From CAIKMD01 sp963729935 (GTDB lineage: Bacteria > Pseudomonadota > Alphaproteobacteria > ATCC43930 > CGMCC-115725), in assembly GCA_963729935.1 (NCBI GenBank), contig CAVSPW010000005.1, positions 682,001 to 746,000 of the forward strand: a stretch of DNA of 64,000 nucleotides, given 5' to 3'. Below the pieces are notes generated by a model, which searched no databases, was not told where the DNA came from, and worked only from the letters and a program-made list of their open reading frames with translations. The translations under genes were made by a program, and so were the position numbers. This document shows, piece after piece, positions 8,357-17,171 of this stretch (the stretch's first letter is position 1; each line of letters opens with the position of its first letter).

Positions 8357-10633
8357 CTAGGCCTCTTTGCCGTAATAGGTCCCATACCGACCATAATAAT
8401 AACCGGTATCGCCAAAAGCGTAGCGGGCATGCTTGCGGACATTGACGCGCGTCAGCACGACGCCAGCAAGATTGGCGCCCTGCGTTTGCATCAGCTTGAC
8501 CGCGCCCAGTGCAATTTGTCGCGGCGTCTGCTCCCACTGGATGACGAACAGCGCGGCATCGACGAGGTGCGACAGCACGAGGCAGTCCGTCACAGCAAGC
8601 ACCGGCGGAGCGTCAAGCACGATCAGATCATACTGATCGCGCAAATGACGAAGAAACGCCTTCATGTGCTGCGAGCCGAGCAGATCTTGGGGATTGGAGG
8701 TGCCGGTCTGGACGGGTATATAATGCAGCCGCGAAACCGGATCGATCTGGATCAGCTGGGAGAGATCAGCACTCTCCTTGAAGAGATTGAGGAGGCCCGG
8801 CCCCTTTGGCGCATCGAAGAGCTTACCGACGCTCGGATGGCGCAGGTCGCAATCGATGAGCAGCGCGCGCGCGCCCGATCGTGCGACGCTCTGCGCGAGC
8901 GACGCGGCAAGCGTCGTTTTGCCTTCATTCGGAAGGGACGAGGTTACCAGGACGATCTTTGGCGGATTGTCGACGTTGGAGAAATTCAATGCCGTCCGGA
9001 CCGACCGGATGGCCTCGGAATAGGCCGAGACCGGTTGCTCAACGACGATCTGATGGGGCGCCTTGCCGGAGGTCAGCGCCGGCACATGGCCCAAGAAGCG
9101 GGTGCCCGCCAATTTCTCGACTTGATCGGCATTTCGGAAACCATTGTCGAGGTGTTCGATGATGAATGCGATCATCACGCCGGTCAGCAGCGAGACCGCA
9201 AAGGCCATTAGGACGATGCTGCGTCGGTTCGGAAACGACGGAACATTTGGCGGCGTGGCGCGCGACACCATCCGCGCATCCGCCTGTTGGATGTCTTCCT
9301 GCGCCGAGGTCTGCTTGAACCTGTTCAGGAAATTCTCATAGAGCGCACGGTTCGCATCCGCCTCGCGTTGCAACTCGCGCATCTGCACGCCCGCTTCGTC
9401 CTGAACAGCGGCGGATTGCTGCAGTTTCTGTATGCTCGCGGTCAGGGCGGCGACACGTGCACGCGTGGACGCGACATCGCTGCTCATGCTCCGGACGACG
9501 TTGCTGATCTCTTGTTGGATCTTTCTCTTCACGTCGTTGATCTGAGCCTGAAGATTGATCATCTCCGGATGCTCGGGGCGGTAACGCGTGGAAAGTTCCG
9601 CCTGCTTTTGCAGCAGCGTGGCCTCTTGCGTCTTGAGCTGAAGGATTGCCGGCGAAGCGAGAACCTGCGCGGCGCTATCCTCCCCACCCGAACGGACCAG
9701 GGCCTCGATCTGTCGGAGGTTGGCCTCCTTTTGAGCGCTGTCTGCGGTCGCGATAATGAGTTGAGAATTGAGCTCCGAAAGTTGCTGCGTCGTAACCGTC
9801 AGATCTTTCGTCCCGGTCAGGTTGTGCTGAGCCCGATAGATTTGAACGGCTTGGTCGCTATCGCGAGCGGTATCGCGCAACGCTGTAAGATGCGTGTTGA
9901 GCCATTCCGTTGCGCGTTCGGTCGCTTCCAGCTTTGCCTCGAGTTGGGTAAGCAAGTATTGCTCGGCATAAGTGTTCGCGATCGCCGCCGCCAGTTTCGG
10001 GTCCGGAGATTCGTAGCGAATCTTGATGATATAGGATCGGCCGTCGTTGAAGATCGTCACATTCTGCATCACGTGCTCGACGGCCGCGTCATGCGCGCGT
10101 TGTTGCCTCTCTGCCGGGGTCTCGGCGACTTCGGCATTATGGGGCGCAAAATAGCCGCGCAGCATCTCGATGGGGTTGTAATGTGCCCAGATCGAGGGCG
10201 CGGCGAGAGCCGTGTTGATCATCGGATTCGTCGTGAGATCAAGTTTGTCGACGACCCTTGACGCCAAGGCGGGCGAATTGAGTACCTCGACCTCGCTGCG
10301 TACGGCGGCGTCGTCGGCCGGAAGGCCGGACATGACGGCCGTCACGTCCAACACTTGGGTCTTCCTGGTGTCGAGCATGACCACGGCTTCCGCGCGATAG
10401 ATCGGCGTCAGCTGAAAAGCCCAGAGGATTGCCACGATTGTAATGAGCGCCGTCCAACCCAGTATGACCGCGCGGCGGCGCCGAATGATGTTGAGGAATT
10501 CGCGCAGGTCGATCCCGCCTGGAACCGACCATGAGAGGGCTCCCGCCGATGCGGGTGGCGCATAGGCCCGTTCGCGCTCGGCCGGATGTTCGGGGTTGGC
10601 GCGGGCGCTAGAAAAGGTCACCAGGTCTGCCAT
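8357..10633 (-). CDS. Wzc/ExoP-type polysaccharide co-polymerase and tyrosine autokinase
   Basis: 758 residues. Wzz domain with membrane segments near 56-75 and 472-493, a long periplasmic coiled-coil region between them, then a cytoplasmic BY-kinase. Walker A is SLPNEGKTT at 564-572, Walker A' LLIDCDLRHP near 592-600, Walker B LIVLDAPP near 670. The C-terminus has seven tyrosines (738, 745-747, 750, 753, 754), the autophosphorylation cluster. It controls chain length and couples synthesis to export. It lies between the SLBB export gene and the VpsP-like gene on one strand. The kinase is fused to the Wzz part, as in proteobacteria, not split as in Firmicutes. Confidence 0.95.
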   Translation of the reverse strand: MADLVTFSSARANPEHPAERERAYAPPASAGALSWSVPGGIDLREFLNIIRRRRAVILGWTALITIVAILWAFQLTPIYRAEAVVMLDTRKTQVLDVTAVMSGLPADDAAVRSEVEVLNSPALASRVVDKLDLTTNPMINTALAAPSIWAHYNPIEMLRGYFAPHNAEVAETPAERQQRAHDAAVEHVMQNVTIFNDGRSYIIKIRYESPDPKLAAAIANTYAEQYLLTQLEAKLEATERATEWLNTHLTALRDTARDSDQAVQIYRAQHNLTGTKDLTVTTQQLSELNSQLIIATADSAQKEANLRQIEALVRSGGEDSAAQVLASPAILQLKTQEATLLQKQAELSTRYRPEHPEMINLQAQINDVKRKIQQEISNVVRSMSSDVASTRARVAALTASIQKLQQSAAVQDEAGVQMRELQREADANRALYENFLNRFKQTSAQEDIQQADARMVSRATPPNVPSFPNRRSIVLMAFAVSLLTGVMIAFIIEHLDNGFRNADQVEKLAGTRFLGHVPALTSGKAPHQIVVEQPVSAYSEAIRSVRTALNFSNVDNPPKIVLVTSSLPNEGKTTLAASLAQSVARSGARALLIDCDLRHPSVGKLFDAPKGPGLLNLFKESADLSQLIQIDPVSRLHYIPVQTGTSNPQDLLGSQHMKAFLRHLRDQYDLIVLDAPPVLAVTDCLVLSHLVDAALFVIQWEQTPRQIALGAVKLMQTQGANLAGVVLTRVNVRKHARYAFGDTGYYYGRYGTYYGKEA

Positions 10634-10726
10634 GAGTGGTCACTCGGCTTAATAATGCGTTATACATACCGATCGTCAGGCGGAAGCGGGACGCCGGTTC
10701 CGACACCAAATAAAACGCTTTATTCG

Positions 10727-11311
10727 TTAAAAAAACCGCTCTGGCACGCGAACGACGTCGCCGGGCAAGACTCTACTGTCCTCGCCGGTCGGCTGCTCGC
10801 CCGCGTCCGGGTTCGCCGCGCGCCTGATGGCGATATGATCCCTGTTTGCACGCGGCGTATACCCCCCCGCGAGCGCAACCGCGTTGAGGACGGTGAGGCC
10901 GTTAACATAAGGGTAGCTGCCGGGCTTTTGAACTTCGCCCAGAATATAGAAAGGCCGATAATTAAGGACTTCGACATTAACCCGCGGATTAACCAAATAA
11001 CTTTTGCCGTAGCTCTGCGTGATCAGCGTTTCGGTTTCGTCCAGCGTCTTCCCAGCGACGCTGACGGGTCCAATCAAAGGCAACGCGACGACGCCTTGAT
11101 CATTGACGTCGAAATCGCCGGAGAGATCTTTCTCCCCGAATACCGTCACCCGGAGCTTGTCTCCGCTCCCCAGCTTATAGGCGACGGCGTCGGCCGCAAA
11201 GGCTTGCGCGGCCTGCAGGACGCCGAAGCACGCGATCAGCGCGAAGATCGCCCAATAACGGCGCCAAACCGCCTTAGGGCTACGCTTCTCGACCCACCGA
11301 ATCGATGCCAT
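10727..11311 (-). CDS. Short polysaccharide export protein (Wza N-terminal and SLBB domain)
   Basis: 194 residues: a signal segment (YWAIFALIACFGVLQAAQA), then the polysaccharide-export domain (YKLGSGDKLRVTVFGEKDLSG and VVALPLIGPVSVAGKTLDE), then one SLBB domain (FYILGEVQKPGSYPYVNGLTVLNAVALAGGYTPRA). It ends soon after (VLPGDVVRVPERFF), so the further SLBB repeats and the C-terminal outer-membrane helix of full Wza (about 380 residues) are absent. The signal could be cut by signal peptidase I after AFA, or by the lipoprotein peptidase at LIAC. A beta-barrel gene ends six bases upstream, which suggests the two work together. Confidence 0.9.
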   Translation of the reverse strand: MASIRWVEKRSPKAVWRRYWAIFALIACFGVLQAAQAFAADAVAYKLGSGDKLRVTVFGEKDLSGDFDVNDQGVVALPLIGPVSVAGKTLDETETLITQSYGKSYLVNPRVNVEVLNYRPFYILGEVQKPGSYPYVNGLTVLNAVALAGGYTPRANRDHIAIRRAANPDAGEQPTGEDSRVLPGDVVRVPERFF

Positions 11312-11316
11312 AAATC

Positions 11317-12651
11317 CTAGAAGCCCGCCTGAACGCCTACCGTCGCGACGACCCGGCTGTAATTTTGGCCACTCGTACTCGAAGTACGATTGCTATAGGT
11401 CACATCCGCGGTCGCCCGCCACATGCGGTTGATCAGATAACGCGCGCCCGCATTGGCGCCATAGGTATCGTCGGTGCGCGATAGGCCGTTATAGGAGTCG
11501 TGAACATAGCCACCCGAAGCCAGCACGATGAAATTGGACCGCAATTCGTGCTCGACCGTAAGGCTAAGATTGGCCTCGGTCGAACTCGACGCGCCGATGA
11601 GGTCGGTTTCGGCAACCGACTGCGAAACCGAGCCTTTGATCGAAGTCAACGGCGTCACGTTCCACAGCAGATTTCCACCAAAGGACGGCGCGGAAACCGA
11701 TGAGTACAACGAGCTGTCATACGCCTGATCGATCCAGCCCGCATAGATCTCGGCGGTGATGAGCCGCGTAATCTGGACCGAGCCGCCAACATCCACTTCC
11801 CAGCCAGTCGAATTCCGTCGGGCGGTCCGGCCGGGCGTCGGACCGGTTGCAGTGCCCTGAAAGGAATCGACCGCATTATACTTGCGTGTATTGCCGAGAC
11901 CGCGGATGAAGACCTGATAGGGAAGCTGCGGCAGGATCTCGTAGGACGCTTTGAGAGATCCGACATATTCGATGCGGCTGCGATCGGTCTCGGTGACGAT
12001 TGCGCCGGTTGAGGTCGAATTGTTGACGTAGGAGTAGGAGGTGATCGTTGAATCGGCATTCAGGCCGACACGTCCCTCGTTGCGAACGTAGCCGAAATAA
12101 GCGCCCGTCGTCGAATATTCGATGGGCGTTTTGTTCGTGGTTGTACGATCGGCCGAAGAACGATCCTCATGGTTGAGCGCATACCCCGCGTCGCCGAGCA
12201 GGTAGCTTCCGGCCGAAATATCGTAGCGGCCTGTGACGTCCGCCGTGCCGTTATTGGCGTTCTCGTCGTTATGCGTCGAATACCATTTGAAATCGCCGCT
12301 GGCGTTGAACGCCAAAGCGTGGCGGCCCCAATCGGACTGAACCGACACGCCGGGCGTCAAGCTCGTATAGAAATCGCTGGTAGCCGAGGGAGCGGCGTAG
12401 ATATTGCTGTCATAGGTCTCGTCGAGGCCGATCGTCGGACGAGCGATGAAACCGCCGATGCGCGTACCGGCTCGGTCGTAATCCGGCCTCGCGCGATCCA
12501 GCACCGTCGTGCCTTCCGGGCCCACGGCCGCCGGCGCCAGCGCATTCGCAGGGAAAGCCGGCACGGGTTGCTGAAAAGACTGCGCAAACGCGGCGCCCGC
12601 CGTCAAGATCAAGGCCCCGACGCCGCCGCTCAGAATATGGAAGACTCTCAT
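11317..12651 (-). CDS. Outer-membrane beta-barrel protein (BBP2-like) of the export operon
   Basis: 444 residues. The signal peptide ends at GAAFAQ. An N-terminal linker (RPDYDRAGTRIGGFIARPTI) leads into alternating aromatic and polar strands to the end: TYDSNIYA, WGRHALAFNASGDFKWYS, YVNNSTSTG, ARYLINRMWRATADVTYSN. The last residue is phenylalanine, the usual outer-membrane insertion signal. I count at least 14 likely strands. This matches beta-barrel proteins of the BBP2 group found in exopolysaccharide loci. Its place directly before the short SLBB gene suggests it is the outer-membrane channel. Confidence 0.82.
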   Translation of the reverse strand: MRVFHILSGGVGALILTAGAAFAQSFQQPVPAFPANALAPAAVGPEGTTVLDRARPDYDRAGTRIGGFIARPTIGLDETYDSNIYAAPSATSDFYTSLTPGVSVQSDWGRHALAFNASGDFKWYSTHNDENANNGTADVTGRYDISAGSYLLGDAGYALNHEDRSSADRTTTNKTPIEYSTTGAYFGYVRNEGRVGLNADSTITSYSYVNNSTSTGAIVTETDRSRIEYVGSLKASYEILPQLPYQVFIRGLGNTRKYNAVDSFQGTATGPTPGRTARRNSTGWEVDVGGSVQITRLITAEIYAGWIDQAYDSSLYSSVSAPSFGGNLLWNVTPLTSIKGSVSQSVAETDLIGASSSTEANLSLTVEHELRSNFIVLASGGYVHDSYNGLSRTDDTYGANAGARYLINRMWRATADVTYSNRTSSTSGQNYSRVVATVGVQAGF

Positions 12652-12759
12652 CTTATTATCGTGCCCCCATGAGTGAAAAAGAAAACGCTCGCTATACCGC
12701 TCCGCTCAAACCTTTGCCACGGCCATCCGCCAACCCCTTGCCCCCGGCGCGCAACCGGC

Positions 12760-13218
12760 TTAGCGCGGGCTCGCATTCGGGGGTTGGTTGAACACCAGCA
12801 CTTCCCTGCCCCTCGGATCCGTCCAAGGCGCGATGAGCGGCGCACCGATGTTGTTGGCATTCAACGGCGTATGCCCGCCTTCGCGCGCGAGTTCGGTGAG
12901 CGCGCCGGTGAGGATCGGGTCATTCTTCATGTCGTCCGGCAAGGCCGCGATGACCGCGTCGACGATGTCCTGCGATCCGTTTGGATCGGCGTTGACCGCC
13001 GCCGTCGCAATCGCCGCCGCGTCCGCCGGGCAGCGCGCGGTTTCCTTGCCCGCGATCGACGCCGCCAAAGAAGGCGCCGCCGTTACCGCTTGGGTTATGG
13101 CGGCCGTCAGCCCTGCCAGATCGTCGCAGGACGGCTCATTCGCGGCACGCGCGCTCTGAGCGCCAAGGCTCGAAAACCCCAATACCGCAGCAACCGATAA
13201 CGCCAAATATGCTTTCAT
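12760..13218 (-). CDS. Secreted protein of unknown function in the export operon
   Basis: 152 residues from ATG 13218, chosen because GGGAGG lies seven bases upstream; an in-frame ATG eight codons earlier has no such site. Signal peptide MKAYLALSVAAVLGFSSLGA with cleavage near ARA. The mature part is alanine-rich and helical (LAGLTAAITQAVTAAPSLAA, then DAAAIATAAVNADPNGSQD) with two cysteines, at CDDL and RCPAD, that could form one disulfide. The C-terminal end is extended and proline-rich. No family recognised. It is the first gene of the leftward operon, about 110 bases before the beta-barrel, so a periplasmic part in export is a reasonable guess. Confidence 0.65.
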   Translation of the reverse strand: MKAYLALSVAAVLGFSSLGAQSARAANEPSCDDLAGLTAAITQAVTAAPSLAASIAGKETARCPADAAAIATAAVNADPNGSQDIVDAVIAALPDDMKNDPILTGALTELAREGGHTPLNANNIGAPLIAPWTDPRGREVLVFNQPPNASPR

Positions 13219-13543
13219 GACACGCCTCCCTTGGAAGCTCAAAATCTTAGCGAATAATTAGGTACCCCCAAACGGCCTTAAAGGCAAGCGGAATAAGAAG
13301 CCGCAGCCAGTTGATATTAAATACTATTTTGCGATTTTTGCATTAACCTTATTGGTGCGATATTTCCGCAACGGTATGCCGTGTGCGCATACTCGAGAGA
13401 TATCGAGAATGGTTATAAAAGCCGAAGAAACCCTTTTTCTCCGTCAGATCAATCCGGCCTGCAGGCCTGCCTATCGTCCGGAACAAGGATTTCGACGCAC
13501 GGGCTTTGTCTTGTTGATGGTGAGGGTCCATATTCTTCCCGAC
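13219..13543. other. Divergent promoter region
   Basis: About 325 bases between the leftward export operon and the rightward phosphatase. The part from 13245 to 13350 is AT-rich and likely holds both promoters; I cannot pick reliable -10/-35 pairs. The phosphatase frame stays open across much of it, but that sequence does not look like family protein. Confidence 0.5.
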
Positions 13544-14302
13544 ATGATCGCCAACCTCTTCGGCCGACGCCAGCCAGACCCGCCGGAAGCGCGCGTACCC
13601 GCCGGGACGCGCGCCTATGCGATCGGCGATATTCATGGTTGCATCGAACCCCTGCGCGCGCTCCTGGACCGGGTGCGCGATGATGCGGCGGCCCACGCCG
13701 CGCCGCGAAACGTCGTCATCTATCTTGGCGACTATGTCGACCGCGGGACCCATTCGCGGGGGGTCATCGATCTCATCCTCAGCGAGCCCCTGGCCGGCTT
13801 CGAGCGCGTGTATCTTAAAGGAAACCACGAAGAAAGCCTGATCCGCTTCCTTGCGGACGAGCGATCCGGCGCCCAATGGTTCGCCTATGGGGGCGACGCC
13901 ACGCTTTACAGCTACGGCGTACGCCCGCCGCCGCTCAACGCCGACAAAAATGAATTCCAGCGTGCACAACGGGAGTTCGCGCAGAAACTGCCGGCCGCGC
14001 ATCTCGCATTTTTTGAGCGGCTATCGCTCATGCACATCGAAGGCGATTACGCCTTCGTGCATGCGGGCATAAGGCCGCGTGTCCCGATCGATCGCCAGGC
14101 CTCGGAAGATTTGCTGTGGATCCGCGACGAATTCCTCCAATCCAATCTGGATTTCGGCAAGGTCGTGGTCCATGGCCACAGCATTTCCGAGGCACCCGCC
14201 GTGCGTCCCAATCGCATCGGCATCGACACCGGCGCCTTCGCCAGCGGGCATTTGACCTGCCTGATCCTCGAGGATACGCGTCGAAGCTTCCTCGCAACCT
14301 GA
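13544..14302 (+). CDS. PPP-family metallophosphatase (serine/threonine phosphatase type)
   Basis: 252 residues from ATG 13544. Metal-binding motifs are complete and in order: GDIHGC near residue 27, GDYVDRG near 64, GNHEE near 91, and later histidines in AFVHAGIRP and VVVHGHS. Length and motifs fit bacterial PPP phosphatases that act on phosphoproteins or small phosphates. No good ribosome site is seen before 13544; ATG 13517 (nine codons upstream) is the main alternative. Divergent from an operon that holds a tyrosine autokinase, so a role in reversing phosphorylation is possible, though this class is not the usual tyrosine phosphatase partner (Wzb). Confidence 0.85.
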   Translation: MIANLFGRRQPDPPEARVPAGTRAYAIGDIHGCIEPLRALLDRVRDDAAAHAAPRNVVIYLGDYVDRGTHSRGVIDLILSEPLAGFERVYLKGNHEESLIRFLADERSGAQWFAYGGDATLYSYGVRPPPLNADKNEFQRAQREFAQKLPAAHLAFFERLSLMHIEGDYAFVHAGIRPRVPIDRQASEDLLWIRDEFLQSNLDFGKVVVHGHSISEAPAVRPNRIGIDTGAFASGHLTCLILEDTRRSFLAT

Positions 14303-14354
14303 AGGCTTACCGCACCGATCCGGCATGCGCGACGCCGCATTGTCCGAGCTCGGC

Positions 14355-15341
14355 TCAACTCGCGGCGGCACGCAGGAACACGATCGAGCGAGGCCAAGAA
14401 TCCGCCACGGCGCGGCGATCGCCTTCAACCGTACCACCGCCCTCCGCGGCGCCGTCGAATGGCGGCGGGCCTTCGATGTCGTGACCTGCCCCCGGATAAA
14501 TCCAGTGTTCGTGGCGATACCGAAAGCCGAACAGATCGAGCCGGCGCATCGCCCGGTCGCAGCCGATGGTCGGGTCTTGGGAAATCCCCTCATCTTCCGT
14601 CCCGGACACGAATAGGATCGATCCTTTCGTGCGCTCGATCGGGATGCCGAACCGGTCTTCGAGCGTGGGATGCGCCGGATCGGCCATCATAGCCCGGGGA
14701 AGCGGCTCGAAGCTCAGCGGCTTACCTTGCCAGGTCCATGCCGCGGGAGCCGAGGGATCGCCAAAATCATCGGGCCGCGGCGCCGCCAAACCAACATAGG
14801 TCCGCGGCGCATAAGCGAGTACCGTTTTCACCGCCGGGAACATCGCGCCGAGGATGAGCGCGAGTTCCCCGCCTCGCGACCAGCCGCGGACGGCAATGAA
14901 GTCGTTGGCCGGCCGAACGGTCATGCGCAACCAAGCGATGGCGCGCTCGCAATATTCGAGCGGTATTTCGCGCAAGCCGCGAGGGAGCCCGCGCACGCCG
15001 TGCGTCGCGAGCGCGAAGGCAGCAAACCCTTGTTGCGCCAAGCCCAGGGCCGGCGGCTCTTCGATTCCGCCATCGGCGCCGGTCAGGGTAATGACCGCCG
15101 GGAAGGGTCCCGCACCCGTCGGGAGGAAGAGCGTCCCGACCAACTCGTCCTCGCGGATATCGTGTGCGATGACCCGATTGCCGACGACCCAATTATCGGC
15201 GCAGCCCCACAAGGCGCCGGAGCCGACCGACACCGTCGCGGCTTTGAGGAACGCGCGGCGCGAGATCTTGAAGCGTGACCAATTCGACCGTTGCAAAGCG
15301 AGGCGACCATCCAATGCGATATCCCAGAGAAATCTTAGCAC
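14355..15341 (-). CDS. Predicted Tat-exported lipoprotein hydrolase (alpha/beta, BAAT/dienelactone type)
   Basis: 328 residues. After a 26-residue N-terminal stretch comes SRRAFLKAATVSVGSGALWGC, which combines a twin-arginine motif with a lipobox-like LWGC. The mature part is an alpha/beta hydrolase: GWSRGG (nucleophile serine, near residue 164), GTEDEG (acid) and GAGHDI (histidine), with the overall order of the acyl-CoA thioester hydrolase/BAAT C-terminal family. Substrate unknown. It ends 53 bases from the phosphatase end (convergent). The long segment before the twin-arginine motif is unusual; a later start could exist but no good codon is seen. Confidence 0.75.
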   Translation of the reverse strand: MLRFLWDIALDGRLALQRSNWSRFKISRRAFLKAATVSVGSGALWGCADNWVVGNRVIAHDIREDELVGTLFLPTGAGPFPAVITLTGADGGIEEPPALGLAQQGFAAFALATHGVRGLPRGLREIPLEYCERAIAWLRMTVRPANDFIAVRGWSRGGELALILGAMFPAVKTVLAYAPRTYVGLAAPRPDDFGDPSAPAAWTWQGKPLSFEPLPRAMMADPAHPTLEDRFGIPIERTKGSILFVSGTEDEGISQDPTIGCDRAMRRLDLFGFRYRHEHWIYPGAGHDIEGPPPFDGAAEGGGTVEGDRRAVADSWPRSIVFLRAAAS

Positions 15342-15615
15342 CTAGTCGAACGAGCGTGGCGACCGGGAAGCGCTTGCCCCGGCTGCAGCCCTGCACCGAT
15401 CCCGCGTGCCGCGGCGCCGCAATATCGTTGTTTTGAATCGAATTGTGTTCTGTTCGATTTGACGCGTCGTTTGGGGAATTGAAAAACAATAATATCAATG
15501 GATTGCCGCGTCGCAATAAAGGCGCGGCGCTCGCAGCGCGGCGCAACAAATGCTGGCCACTCCAGCGCTTTCATGTAATGCTTCTTAGGTCACCAACTTC
15601 GTCGAAAGAATTTTC

Positions 15616-15822
15616 ATGGCTACCGGAACTGTAAAGTGGTTCAACGCGCAAAAGGGCTACGGATTTATCGCGCGCGACGATGGCGGGCCGGATGTGTTCG
15701 TCCACATCTCGGCCGTCGAACGTTGCGGCCTCCCCGGTCTGCGGGAAGGGCAAACGATAAGCTTTGAGACCGAAGTCGGTAAGAACGGCAAGAGCGCCGC
15801 GACCAATTTAAAATTGGTGTGA
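15616..15822 (+). CDS. Cold-shock protein (CspA family)
   Basis: 68 residues, one complete cold-shock domain. RNA-binding motifs RNP1 (KGYGFIARD) and RNP2 (DVFVHISAV) are intact, preceded by the conserved GTVKWFNAQKG. It binds single-stranded RNA or DNA and melts secondary structure. The 270 bases upstream are non-coding and include GC-rich inverted segments around 15510-15545. A long structured leader is normal for this family and suggests post-transcriptional control. No strong ribosome site is visible before the ATG. Confidence 0.95.
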   Translation: MATGTVKWFNAQKGYGFIARDDGGPDVFVHISAVERCGLPGLREGQTISFETEVGKNGKSAATNLKLV

Positions 15823-16024
15823 TCGCGGGCGGCGCACGGTGCGGCGCCGCATCTCGCAAGCCGCCTCGTCGCCTAGACTGCCATATCGCCGGATTCTTCT
15901 AGACGCGCGGCAGAACGATGCGGGCGCGACGGGGTATCCGCGTAATTTTTTCTAGGCACATTCTTGAACGCGCCGCGCTGACGAAGGCAGCCATCGCCGC
16001 TCGCCATCGGATCCAAGGCACGCG

Positions 16025-17134
16025 TCAGTAGACCACCACGCTGCGGATCGATTTTCCGGCATGCATCAGATCGAAGCCCTGATTGATGTCGGCGAGCGTC
16101 AGTCGATGGGTGATGAGATCGTCGATGTTGATTCTGCCGTTCATGTACCAGTCGACGATCTTCGGCACGTCGGTGCGGCCGCGCGCGCCGCCGAAGGCCG
16201 TTCCTTTCCATACGCGTCCGGTGACGAGCTGGAACGGCCGCGTCTTGATCTCCTGTCCCGCGCCGGCCACCCCGATGATCACGGAGACGCCCCAGCCGCG
16301 GTGGCAACATTCGAGCGCCTGGCGCATCACATCGACATTGCCGATGCACTCGAAGCTGTAATCGGCGCCGCCATCGGTCAGCGCGACGAGATATTGCACG
16401 AGATCCCCGCCGACCTCTTTGGGGTTGACGAAATGGGTCATGCCGAATTTCTCGGCCAGCGGCCGGCGGCCCTCATTGAGATCGACGCCGATGATCTTGT
16501 CGGCGCCGACCAGGCGAGCGCCCTGGATCACGTTGAGGCCGATCCCGCCGAGGCCGAAAACGACCACATTGGCGCCGGGTTCGACCTTGGCCGTGTTGAT
16601 GACCGCGCCCAAGCCCGTGGTGACGCCGCAACCGATATAGCAGACCTTGTCGAAGGGCGCGTCATCGCGGATTTTTGCAACCGCGATCTCGGGCAGGACG
16701 GTGAAGTTCGAAAAAGTGGAGCAGCCCATATAGTGGTAGATCATCGTACGGCCGATCGCAAAGCGGCTCGTGCCGTCCGGCATCATGCCCTTGCCCTGGG
16801 TCGTGCGGATTGCGGTGCAAAGGTTGGTCTTATGCGAGAGACAGGCTTTGCATTGACGGCATTCCGGCGTGTAGAGCGGAATGACGTGATCGCCTTTCTT
16901 GAGCGAGGTCACGCCCGGACCGATATCGACGACGATCCCGGCGCCTTCATGTCCGAGAATGGCCGGAAAGAGTCCCTCGGGATCGGCGCCGGAACGGGTG
17001 AACTCGTCCGTGTGACAGATGCCGGTGGCCTTGATCTCGATCAGCACTTCGCCCGCCTTCGGCCCGTCGAGATCGACCGTCTCGATGACCAATGGCTTGC
17101 CGGGTTCATAGGCGACGGCCGCTTTGGTTTTCAT
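16025..17134 (-). CDS. frmA: S-(hydroxymethyl)glutathione dehydrogenase (class III alcohol dehydrogenase)
   Basis: 369 residues from ATG 17134 with AAGGAG eight bases before. Catalytic zinc ligands are in GICHTDEFT and GHEGAG, the structural zinc cysteines in CRQCKACLSHKTNLC, and the nucleotide loop is VVFGLGGIGLNVIQGA with the NAD-type aspartate in IIGVDLN. The C-terminus (DLMHAGKSIRSVVVY) is the class III ending. It oxidises the glutathione adduct of formaldehyde and also reduces S-nitrosoglutathione. The next gene upstream, an oxidoreductase, is on the same strand with a 37-base gap. No S-formylglutathione hydrolase gene is adjacent. Confidence 0.95.
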   Translation of the reverse strand: MKTKAAVAYEPGKPLVIETVDLDGPKAGEVLIEIKATGICHTDEFTRSGADPEGLFPAILGHEGAGIVVDIGPGVTSLKKGDHVIPLYTPECRQCKACLSHKTNLCTAIRTTQGKGMMPDGTSRFAIGRTMIYHYMGCSTFSNFTVLPEIAVAKIRDDAPFDKVCYIGCGVTTGLGAVINTAKVEPGANVVVFGLGGIGLNVIQGARLVGADKIIGVDLNEGRRPLAEKFGMTHFVNPKEVGGDLVQYLVALTDGGADYSFECIGNVDVMRQALECCHRGWGVSVIIGVAGAGQEIKTRPFQLVTGRVWKGTAFGGARGRTDVPKIVDWYMNGRINIDDLITHRLTLADINQGFDLMHAGKSIRSVVVY

Positions 17135-17171
17135 GGCTTGCTCCTTGAAATCGAGACGAGAGAACAGCCGG

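Noticed and set aside
8105..9211. Rightward open frame opposite the tyrosine kinase
   Set aside because: It is antisense to the Walker motifs of the kinase and does not resemble any protein.
10700..10726. AT-rich hairpin AATAAA-TTTATT just after the SLBB gene
   Set aside because: Only 6 A/T pairs inside an operon; too weak for a terminator.
10975..10995. TTAACC-like repeat resembling a CtrA site in the SLBB gene
   Set aside because: The spacing between TTAA units is eight, not seven, and it is inside coding sequence.
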